DNA of 33,630 nucleotides from an uncultured Eubacteriales bacterium (GCA_900315285.1 OMYO01000020.1:1-33630); one strand, 5' to 3'. Shown: positions 16,810 through 24,957, counted from the stretch's first letter. The notes: generated from the sequence alone by a model not told the origin. A program made the numbers and translations.

Positions 16810-16819
16810 GGACATGTCC
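16810..16819. promoter_or_regulatory. Palindrome GGACATGTCC upstream of the nitrilase gene
   Basis: A perfect 10-bp palindrome about 47 bases upstream of the start codon, next to a CATATAAA string on the minus strand that could be the -10 box. The position suits an operator, but this is inferred from symmetry alone. Confidence 0.3.
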
Positions 16820-16832
16820 GCAAATGGATTGT

Positions 16833-16872
16833 AAAAAAAGACGCAGTGGGGAGAAATGTCCGCCACTGCATC
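16833..16872 (-). terminator. Terminator of the ABC-F/GH36/GNAT operon
   Basis: On the minus strand GATGCAGTGG (16863-16872) pairs with CCACTGCGTC (16840-16849), with one T-G pair, followed by TTTTTTT. It starts 14 bases after the GNAT stop. Confidence 0.88.
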
Positions 16873-16886
16873 GCAAAAATACAAAA

Positions 16887-17405
16887 TCAATTTTGATAAG
16901 GTCTCGGGGCATAGAGCCCGAGGGAGAGCCGCGCCATAGCTTTCCGGTATGCCTCCGGGTCAAATTTTTCCGCCGAACTGCAGGCCGCGTAGACCTGTCC
17001 CTGTGCTCCGAGATAATAACCCGTGGGAACAATTCCGTTCTTTCGGTAGAAGGCAATCCTACGTCTGCGCTGCTCCGCATTGTCTGCCTCCGGGTCCTCC
17101 GGCTCAATGTTCAGGCAGATGGGGCGGCCGTCGGCATACTCCTTCAGCCATGTGAGAATTTTTGAACCGTAGCCGCCGGAGCGCAGCGTGTCATCCACGG
17201 CCAAGAACAGGACAAAAATTGTTTCGGCTGTCTCCGTGAAATACAGAAGCCCAACAAACTGGTTATCCTCTACAAAGGTCACAGCAGAGATATCCTTTCT
17301 GCGTTGAAGAATTTTCAGCATGGTAACGGGGTACTGCTCCTGCTCCGGGAACGCCCTGCGGTACAGGGAAATCCACTCGGGGGTAATTTGAAATTCCGCT
17401 CTCAT
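16887..17405 (-). CDS. GNAT-family N-acetyltransferase
   Basis: 172 residues starting at the ATG after GGAGGAG, 8 bases past the stop of the glycosidase gene. The GNAT fold is indicated by FVLFLAVDDTLRSGGYGSKILTWL, in which RSGGYGS is the acetyl-CoA pyrophosphate loop, and by RRIAFYRKNGIVPTGYYL near the C-terminal part. It would transfer an acetyl or acyl group from CoA to an amine in the cytoplasm; the acceptor is unknown. It is the last gene of the ABC-F, glycosidase, GNAT transcription unit and is followed by a strong terminator. Confidence 0.85.
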   Translation of the reverse strand: MRAEFQITPEWISLYRRAFPEQEQYPVTMLKILQRRKDISAVTFVEDNQFVGLLYFTETAETIFVLFLAVDDTLRSGGYGSKILTWLKEYADGRPICLNIEPEDPEADNAEQRRRRIAFYRKNGIVPTGYYLGAQGQVYAACSSAEKFDPEAYRKAMARLSLGLYAPRPYQN

Positions 17406-17413
17406 TTCTCCTC

Positions 17414-19090
17414 CTACATGCACTCGACGACATTGCTGTACCCGGTCTTCAAATTCAGGCGCAGCGTCTTCTCGACACCCTCCTCCCGGAAGATGATCTT
17501 CATACGGTCCTGGTCCTCCTGCTCCGCAAATTCCGGGCTGCAGCCGCGGTCACGGAAAAAGTAGCGGACATATCTCTCTGCCCGATCGTCATACTCGGCG
17601 GCATTGTCGGAGATTGCCATGACACCGCCACAGATGTCGAACACCTTTGCAACCAGCATTTTCTGAGGCAGGCTGTAGTCAAGGCCGCTTTCGCGGAATG
17701 AGAACGCATCCGGGTCGTTGATGAAGGCCCGCCCGTTGAGACCGCGGCGAAACACGGTATTGACCATATTGTTCCGGGTGGAGGGAACCTCATTGTTGAC
17801 CTCAAGCCGTGTCAGGAAACTGCCGTTATAGGAGGCGCTGATACTGGGGATAATTCGGCAGGCGTCAAAAATACCCCAACATGCCCCCAGCGGGACGCCG
17901 GAGCCGAGGATGAGCTTGTTCCCGCAGAGTTCCCGCAGAAAATCCACGGCCTCGCACATGAGCTGGCCCCGAGTCTTGCCCAGGCGCGGCTGAATGCACG
18001 CGACATACAGATAGTCGAGCTTGACCATGTCAAAGCCCCAGTCCTCAAAGACCGTGCGGAAAACCTCCTTGAGATAGTCCTGCACCTCCGGGTTGTAGAT
18101 GTCCAGGGCACAGACCCCGCCGCCGCGGTAGTCCGCCAAAAACCGTTTCCCGATACGGCTGTCCCGGAGGATCCAGTCCGGGTGGGCCCGCGCCGTCTTG
18201 GACGCCAGATGGGCACAGAACGGAGCAAGCCAGATTCCCGCCTTGTTGCCCTGCTGATGAGCCGCCTCAACAATGGGGCGCAGTCCATCCGGAAACTTTT
18301 TGGGGTTAGGTACGATCCAGTCACCGACGATACTCTGGTATCCGTTGTCCACCAGGAATACCCGGGAATCGTCTCCCGTATTCTTCAGGCCGTCCAGGTC
18401 GCCCATGAGTTTTTTCTCGCTGATATCCGTCTGGTAGTGGTGCCAGGAGCTGTACCCGGTCAGGCGATCCAGCCGTGGCACCTTCAAGCCCATGAAGCCG
18501 AAAAAGTAGGAGTTGAAGGCACGATTGTACTCATCCTCAATATGACAGATGTCAAAGACGGTGAAGTCCTGCCCTTCCAGCAGTTCCAGTCCGTCAATAT
18601 CTTTTCCAATGGTGAACGTTCCGGCATTCATGTCCGCCTCAAACATGGTAAACCCGTTTCGCTCAGAGCGGGAACCGTACAGATCAATGAAGCGGGAGCC
18701 CTCCTTGCGGAAATAGGTATAGCTCCAGGAATGGAAAAGACCCGTCTTGCCATAGGTCGTGAACAGGTAGTCTCCGTTGGTGGCAATGGCCTTGGCACTG
18801 GGACGGAACAGTCTGGCGTAGTGGGTGATGCCATTCATGACGCTATCCTTTTTACATTCCTTGGAAAGGGACCAGGACTGCCAGCCGTTGACAAAGAAGA
18901 GGTCATCATATGCGTAGTTCCGGTCTGCGGTCAGCGTCAGAGAGCGCATGTACAGGTCCTTTTTGGCATGGAGCACCGCCTGCAGCGTACCGGCTGTCTC
19001 TTTCACCGTGAGACAAAAATATTCATTTTCATAGTCCGAGCAGAGATATTCCTGCCCGCCAAATTCCACCGCTGCTCTCAGGGTATACAT
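17414..19090 (-). CDS. GH36-like alpha-galactosidase (melibiase family)
   Basis: 558 residues; AGGAGG sits 5 bases before the ATG. A beta-rich N-terminal domain (about 1-200) contains FVNGWQSWSLS, the aromatic block seen in GH36 and related enzymes. The TIM barrel follows: VFLVDNGYQ near 245, NKAGIWLAPFCAHL near 285, and FDMVKLDYLYVAC near 355, whose KLD Asp is the expected nucleophile. LILGSGVPLGACWGIFDACRIIPSIS holds the expected acid/base Asp. No signal peptide is visible, so it acts on imported alpha-galactosides or other alpha-glycosides. It is somewhat shorter than classical AgaR/MelA-type enzymes (about 700), and exact specificity is open. It follows the ABC-F gene by 12 bases. Confidence 0.85.
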   Translation of the reverse strand: MYTLRAAVEFGGQEYLCSDYENEYFCLTVKETAGTLQAVLHAKKDLYMRSLTLTADRNYAYDDLFFVNGWQSWSLSKECKKDSVMNGITHYARLFRPSAKAIATNGDYLFTTYGKTGLFHSWSYTYFRKEGSRFIDLYGSRSERNGFTMFEADMNAGTFTIGKDIDGLELLEGQDFTVFDICHIEDEYNRAFNSYFFGFMGLKVPRLDRLTGYSSWHHYQTDISEKKLMGDLDGLKNTGDDSRVFLVDNGYQSIVGDWIVPNPKKFPDGLRPIVEAAHQQGNKAGIWLAPFCAHLASKTARAHPDWILRDSRIGKRFLADYRGGGVCALDIYNPEVQDYLKEVFRTVFEDWGFDMVKLDYLYVACIQPRLGKTRGQLMCEAVDFLRELCGNKLILGSGVPLGACWGIFDACRIIPSISASYNGSFLTRLEVNNEVPSTRNNMVNTVFRRGLNGRAFINDPDAFSFRESGLDYSLPQKMLVAKVFDICGGVMAISDNAAEYDDRAERYVRYFFRDRGCSPEFAEQEDQDRMKIIFREEGVEKTLRLNLKTGYSNVVECM

Positions 19091-19102
19091 GGGGTCCTCC
19101 TG

Positions 19103-21010
19103 TCAATCGTCCTCAGAAAATGCCGCAACGGTCTCAGCCAGGGACTCCCAGTCCTCCATGGCCTGTTCCAGCTGCGCATTGGTCTCCGCCAGCTCACTGG
19201 TGAGCCGGGAAATTTTTTCATAATCTGTGGCAAGGCTCTCGTCATCCAGCTGTCCGTTCAGCTCGTCAATGCGGGCTTCCAGGCTGCTGATTTCCTCTTC
19301 CTTGCGCCGCAGTGCCGTGCGGGCACGGGTTCGCTCCGAGCGCTGCTTCTTTCGCTCCAGATATGTCTGCCCGCCGCTGCCGGCCTGCTTCTTTTCCTTC
19401 TCCGGCTGGTTGCCGCCCTCCTGCTCGTTCTCCGTCTGCTCCAGAAACATATCATAGTTTCCGACAAAGACATCGGCGCCCTCCGGGGTCAGCCGGACGA
19501 TTTTGTCCGCCAGTGCATTCATGAAATACCGGTCATGAGAGATGATAAACATGGTGCCGGTATACTGTTTCAGCGCCTCTTCGAGGGCCTCCATGGAGTA
19601 GATATCCAGGTGGTTCGTGGGCTCGTCCAGCAGCAGGAAGTTGCACTTGCGGAGCATAAGGCGGCAGAGTGCCACCTTTGCCCGTTCTCCGCCGGAGAGC
19701 GTACCCACGGTCTCAAAGACTTTCTCGCCCCGGAAGCCAAAGACGGCAAGGGCGGAGCGGACCTCGGTGTCGCTCATCTTGGGATAGATGTCGTGGATTT
19801 CATCAAAGATGGTGTGGCTCAAATTCAGGTTCAGCTGGTGCTGGTCGAAGTAGCCGGTCTCGACCCCAATGCCGTAGCGAACTCCTCGGCCTTTGCGAAG
19901 GATCTGCTTCATGAGCGTCGTCTTGCCAATGCCGTTTTCACCGACGAGGAATATACACTCACCGCGGCGTATTTCAAAGTTCACATTTTCATAGAGGGTC
20001 TTGCCGGGGAAGTCCATGCGGGCGTCCCGGACGGACAGGACTTCTTCTCCGCTCTCCATTCCAGGGGAAAAGAAGAAAGAGAAGTCGTGGTTCTCGTGTT
20101 CCGGCCGCTCTAAGCCGTCCGTCATGCGGTCAATTCGCTTCTGCGTGCTCTCGGCCTTGCGGATATTTCGTTCCCTGTTCCAGCGCCGCTGCTGTTCTAT
20201 GATACCCTCCAGGCGATGCACCTCTGCCATCGTCTTCTCATACTCCCGGTCTGCCGACAGGTCCCGCAGCGCCTTGAGTTCCATGTGGCGGGTGTAGTTG
20301 CCCTCAGTCAGGTAGATTTTCCGGGCGTCAATTTCCGCCACCTTCGTGCAGACCCGGTCGAGAAAATACCGGTCGTGGGAGATGACCAATGTCGTGATTC
20401 GGCTCCCGGCGATGAACTTTTCCAGCCAGTCCACCGAGTGGATATCCAGATGGTTTGTCGGCTCATCCAGAAGCATGAGGTCCGGCTTCTGCAGCAGCAG
20501 TTTTGCCAGTCCGATCTTTGACTTCTGGCCGCCGGACAGGGCGCTGACCGGCAGCTCCTGCTCCTCATCGGAAAAGCCGAGACCGGAGAGCACAGAGCGG
20601 GTCATGGCCCGGAACGTGAGTCCGCCCCAGGACTGATACTCCTCCGTGAGCGTGTCCTGTCGCTCAATGAGAGAGGCATCCCCTGCGTCAATTTTCTTAT
20701 GGAGTTCCGACAGTTCCTCCTCCATGGCAAACAGCTCATGGAAAATACCTATTGTCTCCTGATATGTGGTCAGGTCAGAATTGGCGCAGACATGCTGCTC
20801 CAGATTTCCAAGGCGCCGGTTAGGTGAAAAGACAATGGAGCCCCCGTCCGGGTCCTCCCTCCCGGTGATCATGTTGAACAGTGTCGTCTTCCCGGCCCCG
20901 TTGGCACCGATGAGACCGACAATATCCCCCTTCTCCACCGAGAACGAAGCGCCGTCTAATAAGACATGCTCTCCGTAGGCCTTGCTCAGGTTGCTCACAT
21001 TTAAAATCAT
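19103..21010 (-). CDS. ABC-F family ATPase (Uup/EttA-like translation factor)
   Basis: 635 residues with two ABC cassettes and no membrane segment. Cassette 1: Walker A GANGAGKTT (about 35-43), signature LSGGQ, Walker B LMLLDEPTNHLD. Cassette 2: GENGIGKTT, LSGGE, FLLLDEPTNHLD. The interdomain linker (about residues 240-300: YEKTMAEVHRLEGIIEQQRR) is charged, and a C-terminal basic coiled coil (about 535-625) resembles Uup/YdiF-type members. Family proteins bind the ribosomal E site and relieve stalling; some give antibiotic resistance. Which role applies here cannot be told. The ATG is preceded by AGGAG; the glycosidase follows on the same transcript. Confidence 0.93.
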   Translation of the reverse strand: MILNVSNLSKAYGEHVLLDGASFSVEKGDIVGLIGANGAGKTTLFNMITGREDPDGGSIVFSPNRRLGNLEQHVCANSDLTTYQETIGIFHELFAMEEELSELHKKIDAGDASLIERQDTLTEEYQSWGGLTFRAMTRSVLSGLGFSDEEQELPVSALSGGQKSKIGLAKLLLQKPDLMLLDEPTNHLDIHSVDWLEKFIAGSRITTLVISHDRYFLDRVCTKVAEIDARKIYLTEGNYTRHMELKALRDLSADREYEKTMAEVHRLEGIIEQQRRWNRERNIRKAESTQKRIDRMTDGLERPEHENHDFSFFFSPGMESGEEVLSVRDARMDFPGKTLYENVNFEIRRGECIFLVGENGIGKTTLMKQILRKGRGVRYGIGVETGYFDQHQLNLNLSHTIFDEIHDIYPKMSDTEVRSALAVFGFRGEKVFETVGTLSGGERAKVALCRLMLRKCNFLLLDEPTNHLDIYSMEALEEALKQYTGTMFIISHDRYFMNALADKIVRLTPEGADVFVGNYDMFLEQTENEQEGGNQPEKEKKQAGSGGQTYLERKKQRSERTRARTALRRKEEEISSLEARIDELNGQLDDESLATDYEKISRLTSELAETNAQLEQAMEDWESLAETVAAFSEDD

Positions 21011-21051
21011 AAGTGGAAAACTCCTGTATGTGTATGCTACAATAAGGAAAG

Positions 21052-21075
21052 TTCCCGGGGTTGTTGTCCCGGGAA
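21052..21075. repeat. Inverted repeat between rrf2 and the ABC-F gene
   Basis: TTCCCGGG (21052-21059) and CCCGGGAA (21068-21075) form a perfect 8-bp stem. On the minus strand it lies 18 bases after the rrf2 stop and 42 bases before the ABC-F start, followed by CTTTCCTT. It could be a weak terminator for rrf2 or an attenuator in the ABC-F leader; attenuation of ABC-F genes is known in other Firmicutes. Confidence 0.5.
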
Positions 21076-21093
21076 TTCCGACAAGTTTTTATT

Positions 21094-21504
21094 TTAGATA
21101 TGACCTGTCATAATGTCCTCTAACGAGACACTGTCGAGAAAATCGTAAATTTTCTCGTCCAGCTTCTGCCAGAGAGGATAGGTCAGACAGTCTCCGGACT
21201 GGGCACAGTTTGCGCCGGTGGTCCCGGCACAGGCAACGGGCTTCAGCTCCCCCTCCGCGGCGCGGAGAATTTCTCCGGCGGATATGTCCGCCGGCGAGCG
21301 TGTCAGCTGGTAGCCGCCGTTCTTGCCGTGGCGCGCCGTTATCAGTTCCTTTTTGGAGAGTTTTCCGGCAATGGCCTCCAAATACTTCAGTGAGGCATTC
21401 TGCCGGGTGGCAATGTCCCGGAGCGGAATGTTGCCGTCATCCTGGTGCTGGGCCAGGTCTATCATTATGCGAAGGGCGTTGCGACCCTTGGTGGAAATCA
21501 TCAT
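21094..21504 (-). CDS. Rrf2-family transcriptional regulator (IscR/CymR-like)
   Basis: 136 residues from the first ATG of ATGATG; a much longer open frame upstream overlaps plsY and is spurious. The Rrf2 winged helix is clear: STKGRNALRIMIDLA, IPLRDIATRQNASLKYLEAIAGKL and ARHGKNGGYQL. Three cysteines at 92, 100 and 106 match the spacing of the Fe-S cluster ligands of IscR, and TYPLW replaces the usual THxLW, so the IscR His ligand position is Tyr109. The protein may sense Fe-S status or redox, or act as a cysteine-metabolism regulator. It is divergent from plsY across a 72-base region with overlapping promoters and may regulate plsY, itself or the ABC-F operon. Confidence 0.9.
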   Translation of the reverse strand: MMISTKGRNALRIMIDLAQHQDDGNIPLRDIATRQNASLKYLEAIAGKLSKKELITARHGKNGGYQLTRSPADISAGEILRAAEGELKPVACAGTTGANCAQSGDCLTYPLWQKLDEKIYDFLDSVSLEDIMTGHI

Positions 21505-21576
21505 ACTGCAGTCACCCGGGAACATTTTACCGTATAAAATACCGCATTTCAACCGCGGAAAAATCAGGAGGATATC

Positions 21577-22302
21577 ATGGGTACAGCCGCTGTACTTGCC
21601 CTGAAAATAATAGGATGTGCCATACTCTGCTACTTCCTCGGAAGTTTTAACGCATCCTATATTTTGGGAAAGACATTCAAACAAAAAGACGTTCGGGACT
21701 ATGGAAGCCATAACCCCGGCTCCACAAACGCCATCCGCGCCTTCGGCCCGAAATTCGGTTTCATCTGCATGGCGGTGGACATCCTGAAGGGCGTCGTAGC
21801 CATGCTCCTCATCCGGCTCATCATGTGGCACTCCCTTGACCCATATGCTCACGAGCTCCTGGTACTCATCCAGCTGGCCGGCGGCATCATCTGCATGCTG
21901 GGACACATGTTCCCGTTTTACATGCACTTCAAAGGCGGAAAGGGAATTGCCGTCTCGCTGGGCGTTCTGCTCGCCATCAACTGGAAGGTCTTCCTGCTCG
22001 CCGGAATCCCGGCCCTCATCATTCTCGCCTTCTTCCGGATCATGTCCGTGGCGTCTCTCTCCTTTGAGACCCTCATCTTTGTCTTCTACATCTGCTTTTA
22101 CGCCGGTCACCCCTATGGCTGGTTCATTCTCGCTCTGGCGCTGTGCTACCCGGCCATTGCCTTTTACACCCACCGCACGAACCTGGACCGTCTGGTCCAC
22201 GGCGAGGAGCCGCGTCTCTGGGGAAAGGGAAGCCCGAAGGAGAAAAAGAAATCCGGTTCCTCCGAATCCGGGGCGATGCACCGCAACGTTCCAAAAAAAT
22301 AG
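21577..22302 (+). CDS. plsY: Glycerol-3-phosphate acyltransferase PlsY
   Basis: 241 residues, an integral membrane enzyme with about seven hydrophobic segments. It transfers an acyl group from acyl-phosphate to glycerol-3-phosphate, the first step of phospholipid synthesis in most bacteria. Its motifs are complete: GSHNPGSTNAIRAFG (residues about 43-57), GHMFPFYMHFKGGKGIAVSLG (about 109-129) and a C-terminal HRTNLDRL segment. The C-terminus is longer than usual and ends in a Lys/Ser-rich cytoplasmic tail (about 208-241). AGGAGG lies 6 bases before the ATG. A TATAAAAT box about 45 bases upstream is the probable -10. The likely terminator is about 170 bases downstream, so it has a long 3' untranslated region. 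Confidence 0.95.
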   Translation: MGTAAVLALKIIGCAILCYFLGSFNASYILGKTFKQKDVRDYGSHNPGSTNAIRAFGPKFGFICMAVDILKGVVAMLLIRLIMWHSLDPYAHELLVLIQLAGGIICMLGHMFPFYMHFKGGKGIAVSLGVLLAINWKVFLLAGIPALIILAFFRIMSVASLSFETLIFVFYICFYAGHPYGWFILALALCYPAIAFYTHRTNLDRLVHGEEPRLWGKGSPKEKKKSGSSESGAMHRNVPKK

Positions 22303-22399
22303 CCCCTTCAATCATAGCACTCTTTAATTTTTCTTAAAAAGTTGGCAAATCGCCAGATATTTCGTACGGAAGTTCACGAAATGTCCATATAATTTCAGT

Positions 22400-22506
22400 A
22401 AAATTTAAGCTGTTGAAAGGATTCAACGAAGGGGATCAACACTTTCACTAATGTAACTGCTTACAAGGTAAGGAAAAACCGGAAGCTTCTGCTTCCGGTT
22501 TTTTCT
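22400..22506 (+). ncRNA. Candidate small RNA, or 3' UTR of plsY
   Basis: A TATAAT (22388-22393) with no good -35 box is followed by a GTTGAA-AGGA-TTCAAC hairpin (22412-22427) and an unstructured stretch. A very strong terminator ends at 22506. The roughly 107-base interval has no coding frame with a ribosome site. It may be an independent transcript or simply the end of the plsY mRNA. It matches no RNA family that I recognise, and it lies just before repeat array 2. Confidence 0.25.
22474..22506. terminator. Bidirectional terminator downstream of plsY
   Basis: AACCGGAAGC (22478-22487) pairs perfectly with GCTTCCGGTT (22491-22500) around a 3-4 base loop, flanked by AAAAA on the left and TTTTTTC on the right. 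It terminates transcripts from the left and possibly any crossing array 2 from the right. Confidence 0.92.
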
Positions 22507-22563
22507 TATTTTCACGGTCCCCAGCGCGGACAATGTCTCTGTCTGGTGCGGCAACAGAGGCGG

Positions 22564-22913
22564 CTCATACCAAGTAATGATTTTTACGCTGCCAAGTATG
22601 AGACAACCTATAGCCCTAAGGGAACAACTCATACTAGGCTAATATTTTTTCACGACCAGGTATGAGGCAACTCGTACCTTTATGGAGAACAACTCATACC
22701 ATAGACAAATTTCCGATCCCTTAGGTATGAGCCCGACCGATCGAATTTTGCTCGGACTCATACCAAGGAGAAGAATTTCCCGCAGATAGTATGAGATCGT
22801 TCCGAGCAAACTCATACCAAACAGCCAGATTAGGGAAGTTAGGTATGAAGTTGATAGTGCACAATCAATTTTCACTCATACCAAGCCATCAAAATCATGA
22901 CCATTGGTATGAG
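22564..22913. repeat. Repeat array 2: six alternating inverted octamer units (CTCATACC/GGTATGAG)
   Basis: Six 39-bp units lie at 22564-22602, 22628-22666, 22693-22731, 22757-22795, 22811-22849 and 22875-22913. In every unit the arm starts are exactly 31 bases apart. Unit steps are 64, 65, 64, 54 and 64 bases; normal gaps are 25-26 bases, one is 15. Left arms are CTCATACC (CTCATACT once); right arms are GGTATGAG, AGTATGAG or GGTATGAA. Units 3 and 4 hold ATTTCC; units 1 and 2 hold ATTTTT. Unit 4 is flanked by TTTGCTCGGA (22747-22756) and TCCGAGCAAA (22801-22810), which extend its stem. An extra CTCGTACC is at 22671. The gap 22303-22992 holds no convincing gene. Confidence 0.88.
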
Positions 22914-22992
22914 TTCCAAAAAATTTCCACTTTCAAACAGGACCCAAAAACAAAACGGATGTGCCGCACCCTCGCAGCGCGCCCGCTTTTTC

Positions 22993-24351
22993 TTACTCGA
23001 AATTCAATTTCTTTCTGCGCAGCCGTCTCCAAAGAAGAAGCGACACAGTCAAGGACATAACTTCCGCAATGGGGAACGAGAACCAGACCATATTCAAGTT
23101 CCCGGACAAAGACAGTAGATAGGCCGCCGGAACGAGGACCACAAGCTGTCTTGCCAGAGAGACAATCAAGCTATAGACGCCGTTTCCAAGGGCCTGGAAC
23201 GTGGAGCTCAGGATAATGGAGAATGCGGCAATTGGGAAATGGATGGCAATGATGCGCAGGGCGGGAATGCCGATCTTCAGCATATTGGGCGATGCAGCAA
23301 AGATAGAGAGCAACGGGCCCGGAATAGTCTCAAAGAGAATGGTCCCAATACACATCATGATGAACGCATACATCATAGCCAGCCGCATGGTGCCGGTAAT
23401 TCGCTTCCGGTTCCGTGCGCCATAGTTGTAGGCAATAATGGGAACCATGCCGTTGTTCATACCAAATACAGGCATGAAGATAAAGCTCTGGAGCTTGAAA
23501 TAGACGCCGAAGACAGCGACGGCGGTCTCCGTAAAACGGCGCAAAATCTGGTTCATGCCCACCGTCATAATGGAGGCAATAGACACCATGATGATGGAGG
23601 GAACGCCGACCAGATAGATGCGACCCACGACATAACCGCGCAGACGTAAATTGGAGAGGTGGAAATGGACGTCGTGGTTGAACTTCAGGTTGAAGATAAA
23701 AGCTAGGATAGCCGCCACGATCTGCCCCATGACGGTGGCAATAGCGGCACCCTGGACGCCCATTTTCGGGAACGGCCCAATGCCGAAGATGAAGAGCGGG
23801 TCAAAAATAATGTTGACAACAGCGCCCACCGTCTGGGTGATCATGGAGTAGAACGTCCGGCCCGTCGCCATGAGCAGCCGCTCAAAACAAAATTGGAAAC
23901 AGAGACCAAACGAGTAGACCAGAACGATTCTCAGATACTGGGTGCCATAGGCAATGATAGGCGCTGAGTCCGTCTGTACCGCAAAGAACCAGTGGGATGT
24001 GAACAGTCCCAGCACCAGAAAGACCAAATAGGTAATGCCAAAGAGCACCACGGTGTTTCCCGCCGTATTGTCCACAAGTTCCTGGTTTTTCTCACCCAGG
24101 CTCTTGGAGAGAAGAGCGGTGACGCCGACGCCGGTGCCGGCGGCAATGGCGATCATCAGGTTTTGGGCAGAAAAAGCATAGGACAGCGCAGTCAGTGCCG
24201 CCTCGTCAATGCGCGACACAAACAGACTGTCCACAATGTTGTAGAGGGCCTGGACCAGCATGGACACCACCATGGGAAGGGAGGTGGTGACCAGCAGCTT
24301 GTTCAGGGGCATAGTGCCCATTTTATTTTCTTTTACGACTTCCTTAGCCAA
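22993..24351 (-). CDS. MATE-family multidrug/cation exporter
   Basis: 452 residues with twelve predicted membrane helices in two related halves, the MATE layout. N-terminal PLNKLLVTTSLPMVVSMLVQALYNIVDSLFVSRI and the PVFGMNNGMVPIIAYNYGAR block are typical of Firmicute members. Such proteins export drugs, organic cations or metabolites using Na+ or H+ gradients; the substrate is unknown. Translation appears to start at a TTG directly after the TAA of the kinase-like gene, with GGAGG 10 bases upstream, so the two genes are coupled. Repeat array 2 lies beyond its 3' end, and I see no strong terminator between them. Confidence 0.92.
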   Translation of the reverse strand: MAKEVVKENKMGTMPLNKLLVTTSLPMVVSMLVQALYNIVDSLFVSRIDEAALTALSYAFSAQNLMIAIAAGTGVGVTALLSKSLGEKNQELVDNTAGNTVVLFGITYLVFLVLGLFTSHWFFAVQTDSAPIIAYGTQYLRIVLVYSFGLCFQFCFERLLMATGRTFYSMITQTVGAVVNIIFDPLFIFGIGPFPKMGVQGAAIATVMGQIVAAILAFIFNLKFNHDVHFHLSNLRLRGYVVGRIYLVGVPSIIMVSIASIMTVGMNQILRRFTETAVAVFGVYFKLQSFIFMPVFGMNNGMVPIIAYNYGARNRKRITGTMRLAMMYAFIMMCIGTILFETIPGPLLSIFAASPNMLKIGIPALRIIAIHFPIAAFSIILSSTFQALGNGVYSLIVSLARQLVVLVPAAYLLSLSGNLNMVWFSFPIAEVMSLTVSLLLWRRLRRKKLNFE

Positions 24352-24957
24352 TTAGGAAAGACCTCCAAAACGCTCACGGGAGATGAGCTCAAGCATGTCT
24401 GTGACCTCTTTGAGGCCAACGTCAGTATTTAATAGAATATCATAGTTATTGCGGTTGCCCCACTTATAAGAAGTGAAGAAACGGTAGTAGTCGGCGCGGC
24501 TCCGGTCCATACCCTTGAGCTGCTGCTCCGACATGTAGTCGGTGTCGTGGTAGACATTGACAATGCGGTCAATGCGGTTTTTCGGGTCTCCGTAGAGGAA
24601 GACCTTCAGCAGGTTCTCCCGCTCCCGCAGGATGTAGTCCCCGCAGACGCCGACGATGACAAACGAGCCCTCGTCCGCCAGGCGGTTTACAATGCGGGTC
24701 TTGGAGATGAAGACCTGCTCCTCCAGCGGGTTCGTCTGTCCGAGAGTTGCCATTTCATACAGAAGGCTGGAGGTGCGGCGCTCCATGAGACCGGCCACCG
24801 CCTCCGGCGTGAGACCGCAGTCCTCGGCAATGAGGTCGGTCACAGTGTCCCGGTCGTAGTAGTTGACGCCGATGCGCTCCGCGAGGTCTGCCCCCACGAT
24901 GCGGCCGCCGCAGCCGTGCTGTCTGCCGATGGTGATGTAGAATTTGCTGTCCGACAT
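24352..24957 (-). CDS. Cytidylate kinase-like family protein
   Basis: 201 residues. The N-terminal ITIGRQHGCGGRIVGADLAERIGVNYYDRD resembles the cytidylate-kinase-like (AAK/Cmk_2) family, with a glycine-rich nucleotide loop at about 11-21. RENLLKVFLYGDPKNRIDRI and KWGNRNNYDILLNTDVG are typical later blocks. The family often sits next to transporters and its true substrate is not well established; it is distinct from housekeeping Cmk. It ends at the MATE start (no gap) and begins 61 bases after the CLC gene, probably as one transcript: CLC, kinase-like, MATE. Confidence 0.88.
   Translation of the reverse strand: MSDSKFYITIGRQHGCGGRIVGADLAERIGVNYYDRDTVTDLIAEDCGLTPEAVAGLMERRTSSLLYEMATLGQTNPLEEQVFISKTRIVNRLADEGSFVIVGVCGDYILRERENLLKVFLYGDPKNRIDRIVNVYHDTDYMSEQQLKGMDRSRADYYRFFTSYKWGNRNNYDILLNTDVGLKEVTDMLELISRERFGGLS

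Noticed and set aside
18182..20113. 643-codon plus-strand open frame
   Set aside because: It is a shadow of the glycosidase and ABC-F genes on the minus strand, with a Val/Leu-rich composition typical of antisense frames.
21505..22311. Long N-terminal extension of the Rrf2 protein
   Set aside because: It is antisense to plsY; the Rrf2 family starts at MMISTKGRNAL.
22639..22875. 78-codon and neighbouring small frames inside array 2
   Set aside because: They have no ribosome binding site or family similarity and run through the repeat units.
22564..22913. CRISPR array
   Set aside because: The repeated element is only 8 bases and alternates in orientation, interiors share a motif, and there are no cas genes in the window.
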